From: Mucilaginibacter straminoryzae
GTDB taxonomy: Bacteria > Bacteroidota > Bacteroidia > Sphingobacteriales > Sphingobacteriaceae
Reading direction: 5' to 3'
Length of the DNA stretch: 64,000 bases
Assembly (NCBI RefSeq): GCF_022953055.1
Contig: NZ_JALJEJ010000003.1
Span: 124,001 to 188,000, forward strand
Of this stretch, positions 1-8,712 are shown piece after piece (the first letter of the stretch is position 1; each line of letters opens with the position of its first letter). Below the pieces are notes generated by a model. The model made no database searches, was not told where the DNA came from, and was given only the letters and a program-made list of their open reading frames with translations. A program made the position numbers and the translations under genes.

Positions 1-482
1 TTTAACAGCATCTGGTAGACCGCAAATGCAGACGCATTCTTAAAATCGATATAAATATAAATGCGGCTTTTACAGAGTTTAAGAATCTCTTCAAAGGTTG
101 GAATGTGGTAGGTTTTCTTATCCAGGCTATCGCGGCTTTTTACCTCTAACTGTTTTATTTCGGCCAGTGTCAGGTCTTTAATCTGTCCTTTGCCGTTTGT
201 CACCCGGTCTACTGCCCCGTCGTGCATGCTTACCAACGCACTGTCGCGTGTGGTCCTTAAATCAATCTCTACATAATCAACCCCGTTCTTGATTGCCTCG
301 GCATAAGCTTCCAGCGTATTTTCCGGGAACTTCACGTGATCGCCACGATGGGCGATTACCGTAAAACGGTGCCTCGGTTTAGGCAACGGATTTGATTGTG
401 CTTTGGATTGAAAATTGAAAGTACAAAGCGCTAATAAAGCGAAAGCAGATTGCTGCACGCTGCGGTTTAAATGCGAAAACAT
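1..482 (-). CDS. Glycerophosphodiester phosphodiesterase, partial (C-terminus beyond window)
   Basis: The reading frame starts at ATG 480-482 on the minus strand and stays open to the window edge, giving about 160 residues. A short signal-like start is followed by an AHRGD motif, PENT a few residues later, EID, and an HD pair. This is the characteristic active-site order of the GDPD family, which hydrolyses glycerophosphodiesters to glycerol-3-phosphate and an alcohol. The signal-like start suggests periplasmic or lipoprotein location. The rest of the TIM barrel lies outside the window. The family call is secure; the substrate is not determined by what is visible. Confidence 0.9.
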   Translation of the reverse strand, partial: MFSHLNRSVQQSAFALLALCTFNFQSKAQSNPLPKPRHRFTVIAHRGDHVKFPENTLEAYAEAIKNGVDYVEIDLRTTRDSALVSMHDGAVDRVTNGKGQIKDLTLAEIKQLEVKSRDSLDKKTYHIPTFEEILKLCKSRIYIYIDFKNASAFAVYQMLL

Positions 483-631
483 AGTAACAGATATAGAATT
501 TGAAGAAGCCGAAAATAATCAAGTGATATTACCGGGATGTTCAGGAAAGTTTAATGGATGATTAATTGCGTTCAATAATTTACGGCAACATCCATGGCTG
601 AACCTTCTTCAAAATCTATTGCTGATACAGA

Positions 632-970
632 TCAGGCCTTTTTTACAAATTCTGATTTTAAAGCCATCGCACCGAAGCCGTCGATTTTACAATCGATGTT
701 ATGGTCGCTGTCAACCAGGCGGATGTTTTTAACCTTTGTGCCTGCTTTTATACTTTGTGAAGATCCTTTAACGGGAAGATTTTTTATTGTGATAACCGTA
801 TCGCCATCCTGCAGTACATTACCATTGCTATCTTTTACTACAAAACCGGTTTCGGCGTCAGCAGCTTCTTCTGCGTTCCATTCGAAGCCGCATTCCGGGC
901 ACACCAGCAGATTATCCATTTCGTAGGTATAAGTGGATTTACACTGCGGGCAGGGACTTAATTCTAACAT
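632..970 (-). CDS. PhnA/YjdM-like zinc-ribbon protein
   Basis: This 112-residue protein has an N-terminal zinc ribbon (C7, C10, C24, C27) followed by the compact C-terminal domain typical of the PhnA/YjdM family (DSNGN, LQDGD, KGSS and [16 protein letters not shown] segments). Length and both domains match the full-length family. It is named after the E. coli phosphonate operon, but family members are usually not phosphonate enzymes and no phn genes are nearby, so its role is unknown. It stands alone, with its own TAnnTTTG element 13 bp upstream of the ATG. Confidence 0.88.
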   Translation of the reverse strand: MLELSPCPQCKSTYTYEMDNLLVCPECGFEWNAEEAADAETGFVVKDSNGNVLQDGDTVITIKNLPVKGSSQSIKAGTKVKNIRLVDSDHNIDCKIDGFGAMALKSEFVKKA

Positions 971-983
971 GTTTATTTTTTTG

Positions 984-991
984 CAAATATA
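984..991 (-). promoter_or_regulatory. Putative -7 promoter element of the phnA-like gene
   Basis: On the minus strand this reads TATATTTG, an exact match to the Bacteroidota -7 consensus TAnnTTTG, ending 13 bp before the ATG at 970. I see no clear -33 TTTG at the expected distance. Confidence 0.5.
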
Positions 992-1114
992 CCATATTAG
1001 CGTAATATATATCGCTTATTGTACTTATCAGAGGCGTTGAAGTCCCAAATCACATTCTTATTATAAGACTAATGACATAAAAAATTATTTCAAGCCAATT
1101 GGATTTGCGTTTGT

Positions 1115-1122
1115 TAGGTTTG
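1115..1122 (+). promoter_or_regulatory. Putative -7 promoter element immediately upstream of the FAD oxidoreductase
   Basis: TAGGTTTG matches TAnnTTTG exactly and ends six bases before the inferred TTG start codon at 1129. A start site at the usual distance would coincide with the start codon, implying a leaderless or nearly leaderless mRNA. Confidence 0.4.
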
Positions 1123-1128
1123 TAAGGT

Positions 1129-2562
1129 TTGACAAATAAAGCAACATATGATTACGATGCCGTTGTGGTAGGCTCTGGCCCGAATGGACTTGCTGCGGCT
1201 ATTGTGCTACAGCGCGAGGGATTGTCTGTATTATTGCTCGAAGGAAAGGAAACCATCGGCGGCGGCCTGCGGACGGCAGAGCTTACCCTACCGGGCTTCA
1301 AGCATGATATGTGTTCGGCCATTCATCCGCTTGCTGTTGGTTCACCCTTTTTTCAAACACTTCCTTTAGAGCAGTTTGGGCTGAAATACATTTATCCCGA
1401 AGTTAATGCTGCGCATCCTTTCGATGGCGGAACAGCGGCGATACTTACCAATTCCTTACAGGAAACCGCGGCATTACTGGGCGTCGATAAGGATCGTTAC
1501 CTAAAGCTTTTAGGTCCGGTAGTTGCCTCATGGCCGGGATTGGCGGCTGATGTTCTGGGCCCATTACGCTTCCCTAAACATCCGTTAGATTTAGCCAGTT
1601 TTGGCTTAAAAGGTTTACAATCTGCTACTCGACTTGGCAATACTTTTAGCACGCCCGAAGCCAGGGGGCTTTTTGCGGGGATGGCCGCACACGCTATCCA
1701 GCCGCTTTCTAACTTGGCTACCGCCGCTGTTGCGCTGGTATTAATGGCGAATGGTCACTTAAAGGGATGGCCGCTGCCAGAGGGTGGCTCGCAGCAAATT
1801 GCTGATTCATTAGCTGCCTATTTTGTTTCGCTTGGCGGAAAAATTGAGACCGGCACCTACATCACCGGTATAAAGCAGTTGCCATCTTCAAGGGCTCTGC
1901 TTTTTGATGTAACGCCCAAGCAACTGTTACAGATTGCAGGCGAAAGGTTTTCAAGCATTTACACCAGGCAGTTGCAACGTTACCGCTTTGGTATGGGTGT
2001 TTTTAAGATCGACTGGGCTTTAGATGGACTTATTCCCTTTACTGCCGAGGGGTGCCGGAAGGCTGGTACCGTACACCTGGGCGGAACGTTAGAGGAAATT
2101 GCGGCAAGTGAACTGCAAACCTCCAAGGGCGCTCATCCCGACCGTCCTTTTGTGCTACTTGCACAACCTTCGGTTTTTGATCATACGCGCGCACCCGAAG
2201 GGAAGCATACGGCATGGGCTTACTGCCATGTGCCTAACGGATCTACCCGGGACATGACCGCAGCAATAGAAGATCAGGTAGAGCGTTTCGCACCGGGTTT
2301 TAAAGAGCGCATATTGGCAAAACATAGCTTTAATACCATGCAGATGGAAGCTTACAATCCTAATTATATCGGCGGCGATATCAATGGCGGTGTGATCGAT
2401 ATTACCCAATTATTTACCCGGCCAGCCTTACGTTTATCGCCATATCGCACTTCTGCAAAAGGGTTGTACATCTGCTCTTCCTCAACCCCTCCCGGCGGTG
2501 GTGTACACGGCATGTGCGGTTATCATGCTGCTAAGCAGGCGCTGAAAGACGTATTCCGGTAA
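1129..2562 (+). CDS. Phytoene desaturase-like FAD-dependent oxidoreductase
   Basis: This 477-residue protein opens with a dinucleotide-binding motif (VVGSGPNGLAAA, about residues 13-24) followed by the acidic end of the second strand (LLLEGKE). The C-terminus carries the GGGVHGMCGYHAA segment typical of the CrtI/COG1233 group of flavin amine oxidase-fold enzymes. Length fits the family. An in-frame TAA at 1123-1125 leaves TTG 1129 as the only start before the FAD motif. No phytoene synthase or cyclase gene is near, so carotenoid desaturation is not supported by context and a saturase or other lipid redox role is equally possible. It runs convergently into the receptor gene, leaving only two bases between them. 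Confidence 0.85.
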   Translation: MTNKATYDYDAVVVGSGPNGLAAAIVLQREGLSVLLLEGKETIGGGLRTAELTLPGFKHDMCSAIHPLAVGSPFFQTLPLEQFGLKYIYPEVNAAHPFDGGTAAILTNSLQETAALLGVDKDRYLKLLGPVVASWPGLAADVLGPLRFPKHPLDLASFGLKGLQSATRLGNTFSTPEARGLFAGMAAHAIQPLSNLATAAVALVLMANGHLKGWPLPEGGSQQIADSLAAYFVSLGGKIETGTYITGIKQLPSSRALLFDVTPKQLLQIAGERFSSIYTRQLQRYRFGMGVFKIDWALDGLIPFTAEGCRKAGTVHLGGTLEEIAASELQTSKGAHPDRPFVLLAQPSVFDHTRAPEGKHTAWAYCHVPNGSTRDMTAAIEDQVERFAPGFKERILAKHSFNTMQMEAYNPNYIGGDINGGVIDITQLFTRPALRLSPYRTSAKGLYICSSSTPPGGGVHGMCGYHAAKQALKDVFR

Positions 2563-2564
2563 GA

Positions 2565-5453
2565 TTAGCCACCGGCTGCCGGAGGCGGACCGCCAAAACC
2601 GCCAGGTCCACGCATACCACCCGGGCCATCACCCGGCGAGCCGAAAGGTCGTTTACCTGCAAATTTTTGCAGCCGTAGTGTGAAGCTAAGCAGGAAGTAA
2701 CGTCCTAACCTGTTTGATTCGCTTTGGGTAATGTAACTGCCGGTTTGCGTGGTGGTGAAACCGGTATTCTGGTTAAACAAGTCGAATGCAGACAAGCGCA
2801 ACGTTCCAACATTTTGTTTCAGGAAACGCCGCTCAACGTAAGCATTTAAAATATTAGGATTGGTAGCTCCCTGGTAACCCTGATAAATAACCTTCGAAAA
2901 ATCGTAACTCAGTGTCCAATCTTTAAAGAAGTAATTTTTACCAGAAACCCCCAGCGTAATCGTCCTGAAATTATTATTTATATTATTTGTTGACAGTGAG
3001 TTATCAGTCTTTGTTAAACTGTAACTCGCATTGGCTTCCGCATCAATTACATCGGTAATGTCAGCGCGAAAACGTGCACCCTGGGTTAGTATCAGATTTT
3101 TAGCGATATTTTTCTCACTACGCATTGCATAATCAACGGCACTTACGTTACTGATATAAGAGATGTTGTTGTTATAGGTCACATTACCATTCAGGAACAA
3201 AGTATATTTACGTTTCTCCCATGGCTTTGCCCACATGTATGAACCCGTTGCAGAATAAAAGCCGGCGGCGTTCAAATACTGCGTTAGAATAGTTCCCGCG
3301 AGTTTGGAATTTGGGGTATAAACCGAAGGATAGGTAATGCTGTTAGCGACAATCTTATTATTGGTTTGGGTAAAGGAAAGGTTACTGAAGAACACATTCC
3401 CCGTCTCGAAACTGAATTTATTATAGCGCAGCGAAAGCACATTGTTAAACTCGGGTTTTAGATATGGATTGCCCTGAATGGGATAAGATGCACTTGAGAA
3501 ATCTATAACTGGTTGCAACTCGCTGTAAGTAGGCTGGTTGTTCGATCCATTGTAGTTTAAAACGAATGACTGGTTACGGGAGAAGTTATAGACCATCCGC
3601 GCAAACGGAGCAAAATTATAAGTGGTATTGCGGGTATCCAGGCCAGTAGTGACCGAATGACCAATTAAAGTGGCGGGCTGCGCAGATACCCCAAACGAAT
3701 AATTGTATTTCTTCTCGATAAAGCGATAATTCAACCCGAAACGATTGGTGACAAATGTGTAATAAAAATCGTTGCTTAATAAGTTATACCGGTTTCGGTT
3801 TCCGTTCGCGGTAAGGGTATCAGTCTCTTTGTCAGAAGTTGTTTTTGAATATTTATATGCATAAGTAGCTTCCAGGTAACTGCGCTTGCTTAATGGCTCG
3901 ATATAAGATAAGGTGGTTCCAACGCTGTCCAACTTTACGTCTGTACTAATCAATTGATTGGCCGGTGCAGTAGCAATGCCCGCTAAGTAATTATAAACCG
4001 GGTTTTGTGTTTGGGTAAGCCAGGTAGAACCGCCACTGGCACTAATACTGAAATTTCTGCCGTGCGAATTAAACCGGTGGTTATACAATACGGTACCGCC
4101 GTAATTAGGCGAGGTGGAATTTAAGGTAGAATTAAGATTATAATTAGTAAGTACAGATCCGTTCCTGGTTAAGTTGCTCGATTGGGTTTGATCTGTATTT
4201 ACACCCGCGTAGGTTAAATTCGGTGTGATTTTTAAATAATTAATCGTGTCTATCTTATACTCCAGATTAAAGTTAAATCGGTGGTTGGTTTTACCATCTG
4301 TCTGGTTATTGCTTACATTATTAACGCTTGGCGATGTTAAGGAGTTATTGGTTTGTATGCTGGAGCTGATGGTATTGGTTGTATTGTCAGCGAAACTGTA
4401 ATTGCCGTATACTGTCACTTTCTTACCCCATTGATCGCGATAGTTTAACCCTATTGAGCGGGCGGTAGTAATGCCGTTAGTGTTTGAGCTGCTTCCTGCT
4501 CCGGGAGGCGGTCCACCCGGCCCTCCGCCCCTCGGGCCGCCAGATCCAAAACTAAACAGACTGGTGTTGGTATTGTTAAAATTAGCCAATGCTGCAATTT
4601 GCCTGTCGCCATTAAAGCTGAACAAGTTTGCAGAAGCAACATACCTGTTATCCTCTCCTTTTTTCAAAACGCCTTGCTGCGCATCCCCGCCCTCGCCGGC
4701 AGTCGCCTGTCCAAAATAGCCATAGTTTTTATCCGGGCGTATATTGATGTTCAGCACTTTCTCAGGATCCCCGCTCTTGATCCCAGTCAGGTTGGCCTGA
4801 TCGCCATAATCATCTATCACCTGGATGTTTTGAACCAATTCTGCAGGCAGGTTCTGGGTAGCTGTTTTTACATCACCCCCAAAAAAGTCCTTCCCGTTCA
4901 CACGCACCTTGGTGATGGTTTTTCCCTGGGAAGTAACGTTGCCGCTTTTATCGACATCCACACCTGGGAGTTTCTTTAGCATATCTTCCACCGGTGCACC
5001 CTGGCGCACTTTGTAAGCGTTGGCATTAAATTCAACCGTATCTTCTTTTAATTTAACGGGATTTACATCTACGATGTTTACTGTATTCAGCAACGTGCTG
5101 GAGGTTTTTAGCATAACCGTACCTACAGAAAAAGAGGGGCCGGTTTGCGATACAACAAAGCTATTGCTGTAAGATTGATAGCCCAATGCTATTATTCGCA
5201 ATTTAAACTGCCTGCTTTTAACAATGCTGAAACTAAAGCTTCCGTTGGTATTGGTAACGGTAGAGGTGCTATCTATACCTGTAAAGAGTTTTACTACTGC
5301 CCCGGGTACTGCTGCGTTGGTGGTATCTTTTACAATCCCGGAAACAGAGGTTAGCGTTTGTGCAACACTGCATTGGCTTATTGCGGTAAATATCAGCGTT
5401 AGAATTACAAACACGCTAACCACGTGTAAAATCTGCTGGTTTTTCTTTTCCAT
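2565..5453 (-). CDS. Outer-membrane beta-barrel receptor, TonB-dependent receptor-like
   Basis: The 962-residue protein has an N-terminal signal region, then a carboxypeptidase-regulatory-like beta-sandwich (SVSGIVKDTTNAAVPGAVV, about residues 37-115), a plug domain (KKLPGVDVDKSGNVT, then GKDFFGGD) and a long Asn/Tyr/Ser-rich region of alternating strands typical of a 22-strand barrel. A Gly/Pro-rich insert lies near residues 305-325 and the protein ends in a second Gly/Pro-rich tail. This is the OMP_b-brl family common in Sphingobacteriaceae. Substrate is unknown: no SusD-like partner is adjacent. The next gene on the same strand upstream, a LytS-type kinase, is 114 bp away and could belong to the same regulatory unit. 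Confidence 0.9.
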   Translation of the reverse strand: MEKKNQQILHVVSVFVILTLIFTAISQCSVAQTLTSVSGIVKDTTNAAVPGAVVKLFTGIDSTSTVTNTNGSFSFSIVKSRQFKLRIIALGYQSYSNSFVVSQTGPSFSVGTVMLKTSSTLLNTVNIVDVNPVKLKEDTVEFNANAYKVRQGAPVEDMLKKLPGVDVDKSGNVTSQGKTITKVRVNGKDFFGGDVKTATQNLPAELVQNIQVIDDYGDQANLTGIKSGDPEKVLNINIRPDKNYGYFGQATAGEGGDAQQGVLKKGEDNRYVASANLFSFNGDRQIAALANFNNTNTSLFSFGSGGPRGGGPGGPPPGAGSSSNTNGITTARSIGLNYRDQWGKKVTVYGNYSFADNTTNTISSSIQTNNSLTSPSVNNVSNNQTDGKTNHRFNFNLEYKIDTINYLKITPNLTYAGVNTDQTQSSNLTRNGSVLTNYNLNSTLNSTSPNYGGTVLYNHRFNSHGRNFSISASGGSTWLTQTQNPVYNYLAGIATAPANQLISTDVKLDSVGTTLSYIEPLSKRSYLEATYAYKYSKTTSDKETDTLTANGNRNRYNLLSNDFYYTFVTNRFGLNYRFIEKKYNYSFGVSAQPATLIGHSVTTGLDTRNTTYNFAPFARMVYNFSRNQSFVLNYNGSNNQPTYSELQPVIDFSSASYPIQGNPYLKPEFNNVLSLRYNKFSFETGNVFFSNLSFTQTNNKIVANSITYPSVYTPNSKLAGTILTQYLNAAGFYSATGSYMWAKPWEKRKYTLFLNGNVTYNNNISYISNVSAVDYAMRSEKNIAKNLILTQGARFRADITDVIDAEANASYSLTKTDNSLSTNNINNNFRTITLGVSGKNYFFKDWTLSYDFSKVIYQGYQGATNPNILNAYVERRFLKQNVGTLRLSAFDLFNQNTGFTTTQTGSYITQSESNRLGRYFLLSFTLRLQKFAGKRPFGSPGDGPGGMRGPGGFGGPPPAAGG

Positions 5454-5567
5454 ACCACAAGGGTATAGATTACATTACGGCACTGAAAATAAAGTATACC
5501 AAGCAGTTAAATGTAGAGACAAGAAAGGTTTTTAATGCGACAGCTAAAATGAGTAGAAGGGTATCAA

Positions 5568-6644
5568 TCAGGAAAGCGTAAGGCCAAGGTTAACGGTAAA
5601 ATGGTTATCCTGGTTGGTGATCAACAGCTCGTACCGGGACGGGTAAAGAATATCCAGTCGCCGTTTTACATTTGCCAACCCGATGCCCGAAGCGCGGTCT
5701 TTTGATTCATCGGCTTTGTTGACCGTATTTACCACGTTGAACTGAAGTTTCTTTTTCTCGTTATCCGCTGCAAGCGATATCAGGATAACCGGGTTCTCTA
5801 TCAGTCCGGTGCCATGTTTAAAAGCGTTTTCGACAAAGGGTATCAGCAACATCGGCTCTATCATAAACGATTGGATATCGCCCGTAATATTGATACGGAC
5901 GGTTACATTACTTCCGAAACGCAATTTTTGTAGACTGATATAGCTTTTCAGGTAATCTACTTCTTTCGGTAGCGGAACTTTATTATCGTCACTTTCATAG
6001 AGCATATACCGCATCAGGTGTGATAAGCTGATGATGGCCGGTTCCAGGTCGTCAGATTTCTTCCGCGCGAGGGAGGTCAGATTATTCAGTACGTTAAAGA
6101 TAAAGTGCGGGCTGATTTGCGACCGCAGAAAATTGAGTTCTGTTTGTAAATGGACATTCTCGCGCTCTTTCAGCAGCTCCTGCCTGGCGATGTTGTCTAT
6201 AATAATGCGGTAACAGAAACTACAAAGTATTGCCAACAAAGGAGCGAATGCCGGATAGATATCAAACGGGCGAACCCTCGGCGGCCCGTAACCATGTGGT
6301 TCATCCGGACGCTTTTGATTATGTGGGGGACGGAACTCGTTACGATGGGCATAAGGAGAAGTAAAGAAGTACCAAAATAATACATAGGATGAAAGCAGGA
6401 TCACTAAGGTAAAAAGGTACCAGTAAATTCCCTTTGAGCGGATTAGCGGATATACGAAATAGGTATGCGCATAAAAGATAACCAATAGGAAGAAGTTGTT
6501 TAATACGATGTTCTTCAGAAAACGGTAGTGCATATCGGCGGGCATCCCACCCCTGTTGCTCAGAAAAGGGAGTACCAGCAGCAAAAACCAGATCAATACC
6601 GGAACGGCATTATACAGCCACCGCTTTTCTATCAGTTTTTTCAT
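5568..6644 (-). CDS. LytS-type sensor histidine kinase (His_kinase PF06580)
   Basis: The 358-residue protein has about four membrane segments in its first 150 residues, interrupted by a Pro/His/Arg-rich loop near residues 102-127. A short coiled-coil linker leads to the LytS-family phosphoacceptor motif (RSQISPHFIFNVLNN, His180). The ATPase domain keeps the N-box (FVENAFKHG) and the G-box (GIGLANVKRRL). It is therefore intact and should phosphorylate a LytTR-type regulator. No regulator is adjacent on the same strand; the closest is at 9131 on the opposite strand. The first 82 codons and about 156 bp of upstream DNA are duplicated at 8286-8685. Confidence 0.92.
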   Translation of the reverse strand: MKKLIEKRWLYNAVPVLIWFLLLVLPFLSNRGGMPADMHYRFLKNIVLNNFFLLVIFYAHTYFVYPLIRSKGIYWYLFTLVILLSSYVLFWYFFTSPYAHRNEFRPPHNQKRPDEPHGYGPPRVRPFDIYPAFAPLLAILCSFCYRIIIDNIARQELLKERENVHLQTELNFLRSQISPHFIFNVLNNLTSLARKKSDDLEPAIISLSHLMRYMLYESDDNKVPLPKEVDYLKSYISLQKLRFGSNVTVRINITGDIQSFMIEPMLLIPFVENAFKHGTGLIENPVILISLAADNEKKKLQFNVVNTVNKADESKDRASGIGLANVKRRLDILYPSRYELLITNQDNHFTVNLGLTLS

Positions 6645-6800
6645 CAGGGCAAATAAAGTTACAAAATATCAGTGGGCAATTAACAATGAGATAAAGCGGG
6701 CGATTGTGGCGACGACACGGTGTTTTACAAGAACGTATATGCTTCTTTGTCTACACATAATCGCCGGACGTCGATTAATTACCAGGCCTTTATAAGGTTT
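6399..6800. repeat. Direct repeat copy A: 5' region of the kinase gene plus upstream DNA
   Basis: This segment covers the first 82 codons of the LytS-type kinase and its upstream region. It recurs in the same orientation at 8286-8685. By eye, the 71 bp around the kinase start codon are identical and about 14 differences occur over the last 200 bp. The two copies flank the S41 peptidase gene, so homologous recombination between them would remove that gene. Confidence 0.93.
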
Positions 6801-6848
6801 CTCTAAAAATATATGAGATAAATACTCGAGCAGGGATTTAATTAATAT

Positions 6849-8234
6849 CTATTTTTTACCGTCAATATATTTCAAAGCACGTTGTAATGCCTGGTCGGGC
6901 GACGAATATATATCAGGAATTACGCCTCTCCAGTCGTTTTCATTCGCTCCTATATTGTAATAAAGCTTACTCGAAACCGTTAACGCCAACCCGCTGTGTG
7001 GTAGATGAGCAGTTACTATATCTCCATAGCTTTTAATTAGCCCACCAGTCTCCTCGCCAATTACAATCCCTCTTTTATAGTATTTAAAACATTGCGCAAA
7101 GTCTGATGCTGAAGAATAAGTTTCAATATTTACTAAGACTATAACCCGTCCATTAAACCGTAACGGATTGTCTCCAATATTTATCTTGTCCACATATTCC
7201 GTGTCCAATGATCCATTGGGCTTGGCAAGTAAGGCTTTATCGGCACTATCAAGCGGTTTCCCCAAACGGTGTTCAAGTAAACGCTGCTTTAACAAGGCAC
7301 TGTTTTTTTCAAGCACTTTGGCATATTGTGTAAAGGGTTTATTTAAAATGTATTGAAAAAATGCGTCACCAACGTCTGAGTCGCCCCCGCTATTATCTAT
7401 TAAATTAATTATAAGATTTTGGACATGTCTTTCTTTTATTACCGTAAACGCTGAGTCGGTAAAGGCCTTAAACCCATCCCACTCAAAGCTTTTAAAATCA
7501 ATAACTGCTGTTTGATTGTTATTCAAGAGCCGAAGTGAATAAACAGGATCAGAATGTACATTGCCATCGGCTTGATTTTTAGCCAATTCATCAAGGATGT
7601 TTTTACGTATACCTTTTAAAGTAATGTCTTTAACAATGCCGTTGTGTTTGTACTTAACGTGATAGAGACCATTTGCTTTATAAAGCGCTTCAAGATAAAA
7701 ATAAAAGCGCGTTGCACCGAACTCCGCTCGGAATAGACGGCTTTCGCCTGTATTTAAGTCTATAATATCGTTTACTATTTTTTGAGCAGAAATATTATTT
7801 ATACTGATGATCTCAGCACCGGTAGGCAATGCCGTCTTAATTCCTTTGTAGGGTCCTAAACAATTAATAAAGGGCCTTTTCGTCGATAACTTAACATTGT
7901 ATGGAAGAATGATTGGATTAAGGCTATCATAAAATTGCATGATATGAATATCGGTATGGCCATCATCCAATTTTCCAAGCAACGGCGCTATTCGTAAGTA
8001 AAAATCCATCTTATCTAAATTTCTATTGAGATGGCTTTTGACACGGAAAACGTCTTTAAAAAAGGAAGCTTTTGGATACCTATAAAAAGGATTAGGATGG
8101 GCTTCAATTAAGTATTTTATCAAGCTATCTACATCCTGCCTCATTTCAGATGGCGAATATCTCCTTGGAGTTTGTCCCCAAATGATATTAACGAAAAAAA
8201 AATTAAGCGTTAGTATAGCAATTAGTACTTTCAT
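6849..8234 (-). CDS. S41 family (C-terminal processing protease-like) peptidase, secreted
   Basis: The frame opens at 8309, but the ATG at 8232-8234 begins a good signal peptide (MKVLIAILTL, ending near WGQT), so I take 8234 as the start, giving about 461 residues. An N-terminal helical region (SPSEMRQDVDSLI...) and a segment resembling a degenerate PDZ precede the peptidase core. The core shows LIINLIDNSGGDSDVGD and the nucleophile region ETYSSASDFA, followed by GEETGG, as in S41 serine peptidases and related tail-specific proteases. It is flanked by two copies of a kinase-gene 5' segment. No gene of its operon is visible. The peptidase fold is clear; the substrate is unknown. Confidence 0.88.
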   Translation of the reverse strand: MKVLIAILTLNFFFVNIIWGQTPRRYSPSEMRQDVDSLIKYLIEAHPNPFYRYPKASFFKDVFRVKSHLNRNLDKMDFYLRIAPLLGKLDDGHTDIHIMQFYDSLNPIILPYNVKLSTKRPFINCLGPYKGIKTALPTGAEIISINNISAQKIVNDIIDLNTGESRLFRAEFGATRFYFYLEALYKANGLYHVKYKHNGIVKDITLKGIRKNILDELAKNQADGNVHSDPVYSLRLLNNNQTAVIDFKSFEWDGFKAFTDSAFTVIKERHVQNLIINLIDNSGGDSDVGDAFFQYILNKPFTQYAKVLEKNSALLKQRLLEHRLGKPLDSADKALLAKPNGSLDTEYVDKINIGDNPLRFNGRVIVLVNIETYSSASDFAQCFKYYKRGIVIGEETGGLIKSYGDIVTAHLPHSGLALTVSSKLYYNIGANENDWRGVIPDIYSSPDQALQRALKYIDGKK

Positions 8235-8285
8235 GCTTATTAAGCTGATTTTAAAAATGATAGCTGCCAAATATAGTCTTCGGAT

Positions 8286-8528
8286 GATCACCAAGATAAA
8301 AGGTACCAATAAATTCCCTTTGAGCAGATTAGCGGATATACAAAATAGGCATGCGCATAAAGATGACCAATAGGAAGAATTTGTTTAATACGATGTTCTT
8401 CAAAAACCGCTAATACATATCTGCGGGCATCCCGTCCTGTTACTCAGAAAAGGGAGTACAAGCAGCAAAAATCAGATCGATACCGGAACGGCATTATACA
8501 GCCACCGCTTTTCTATCAGTTTTTTCAT
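8286..8528 (-). pseudogene. Truncated, disrupted 5' fragment of a LytS-type kinase gene
   Basis: Reading from the ATG at 8526-8528, the first 16 codons match the intact kinase at 6644. Codon 19, Trp in the intact gene, is TGA here (8472-8474). Further indels follow and homology ends after about 80 codons, 52 bp before the S41 start. It cannot encode a kinase. Its promoter side faces the S41 gene, so transcripts starting in the duplicated upstream region would read into that gene. Confidence 0.9.
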
Positions 8529-8685
8529 CAGGGCAAATAAAGTTACAAAATATCAAAGGGCAATTAACAATGAGATAAAGCGGTCGATTCTGGCGACGAC
8601 ACGGTGTTTTAACAAGCACATATATCTGTCTTTGTCGACACATAATTGCCAGATGTCGATTAATTACCAGGCCTTTATAAGGTTT
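8286..8685. repeat. Direct repeat copy B of the kinase 5' region
   Basis: Second copy of 6399-6800 in the same orientation. Both ends are sharp: homology begins near a shared GATCAC and stops after AAGGTTT. The stretch 8235-8712 has no intact gene; it contains this repeat, the truncated kinase start within it, and 27 bp leading to the next gene. The part upstream of the kinase ATG is better preserved than the former coding part. Confidence 0.93.
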
Positions 8686-8712
8686 AAGTTAACATCGTAG
8701 TTTATACTGTTG

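Noticed and set aside
4599-4979. Plus-strand frame of 126 codons opposite the receptor plug domain
   Set aside because: It mirrors the plug-coding sequence; no start signal or family, so an antisense artefact.
8235-8309. Upstream extension of the S41 protein to a start at 8309
   Set aside because: The added 25 residues would enter the kinase repeat, while ATG 8234 begins a normal signal peptide.
6399-8685. Interpretation of the repeat-flanked S41 segment as an insertion sequence or transposon
   Set aside because: No transposase, terminal inverted repeats or target-site duplication is visible. The flanks are copies of a neighbouring gene, which fits recombination rather than transposition.
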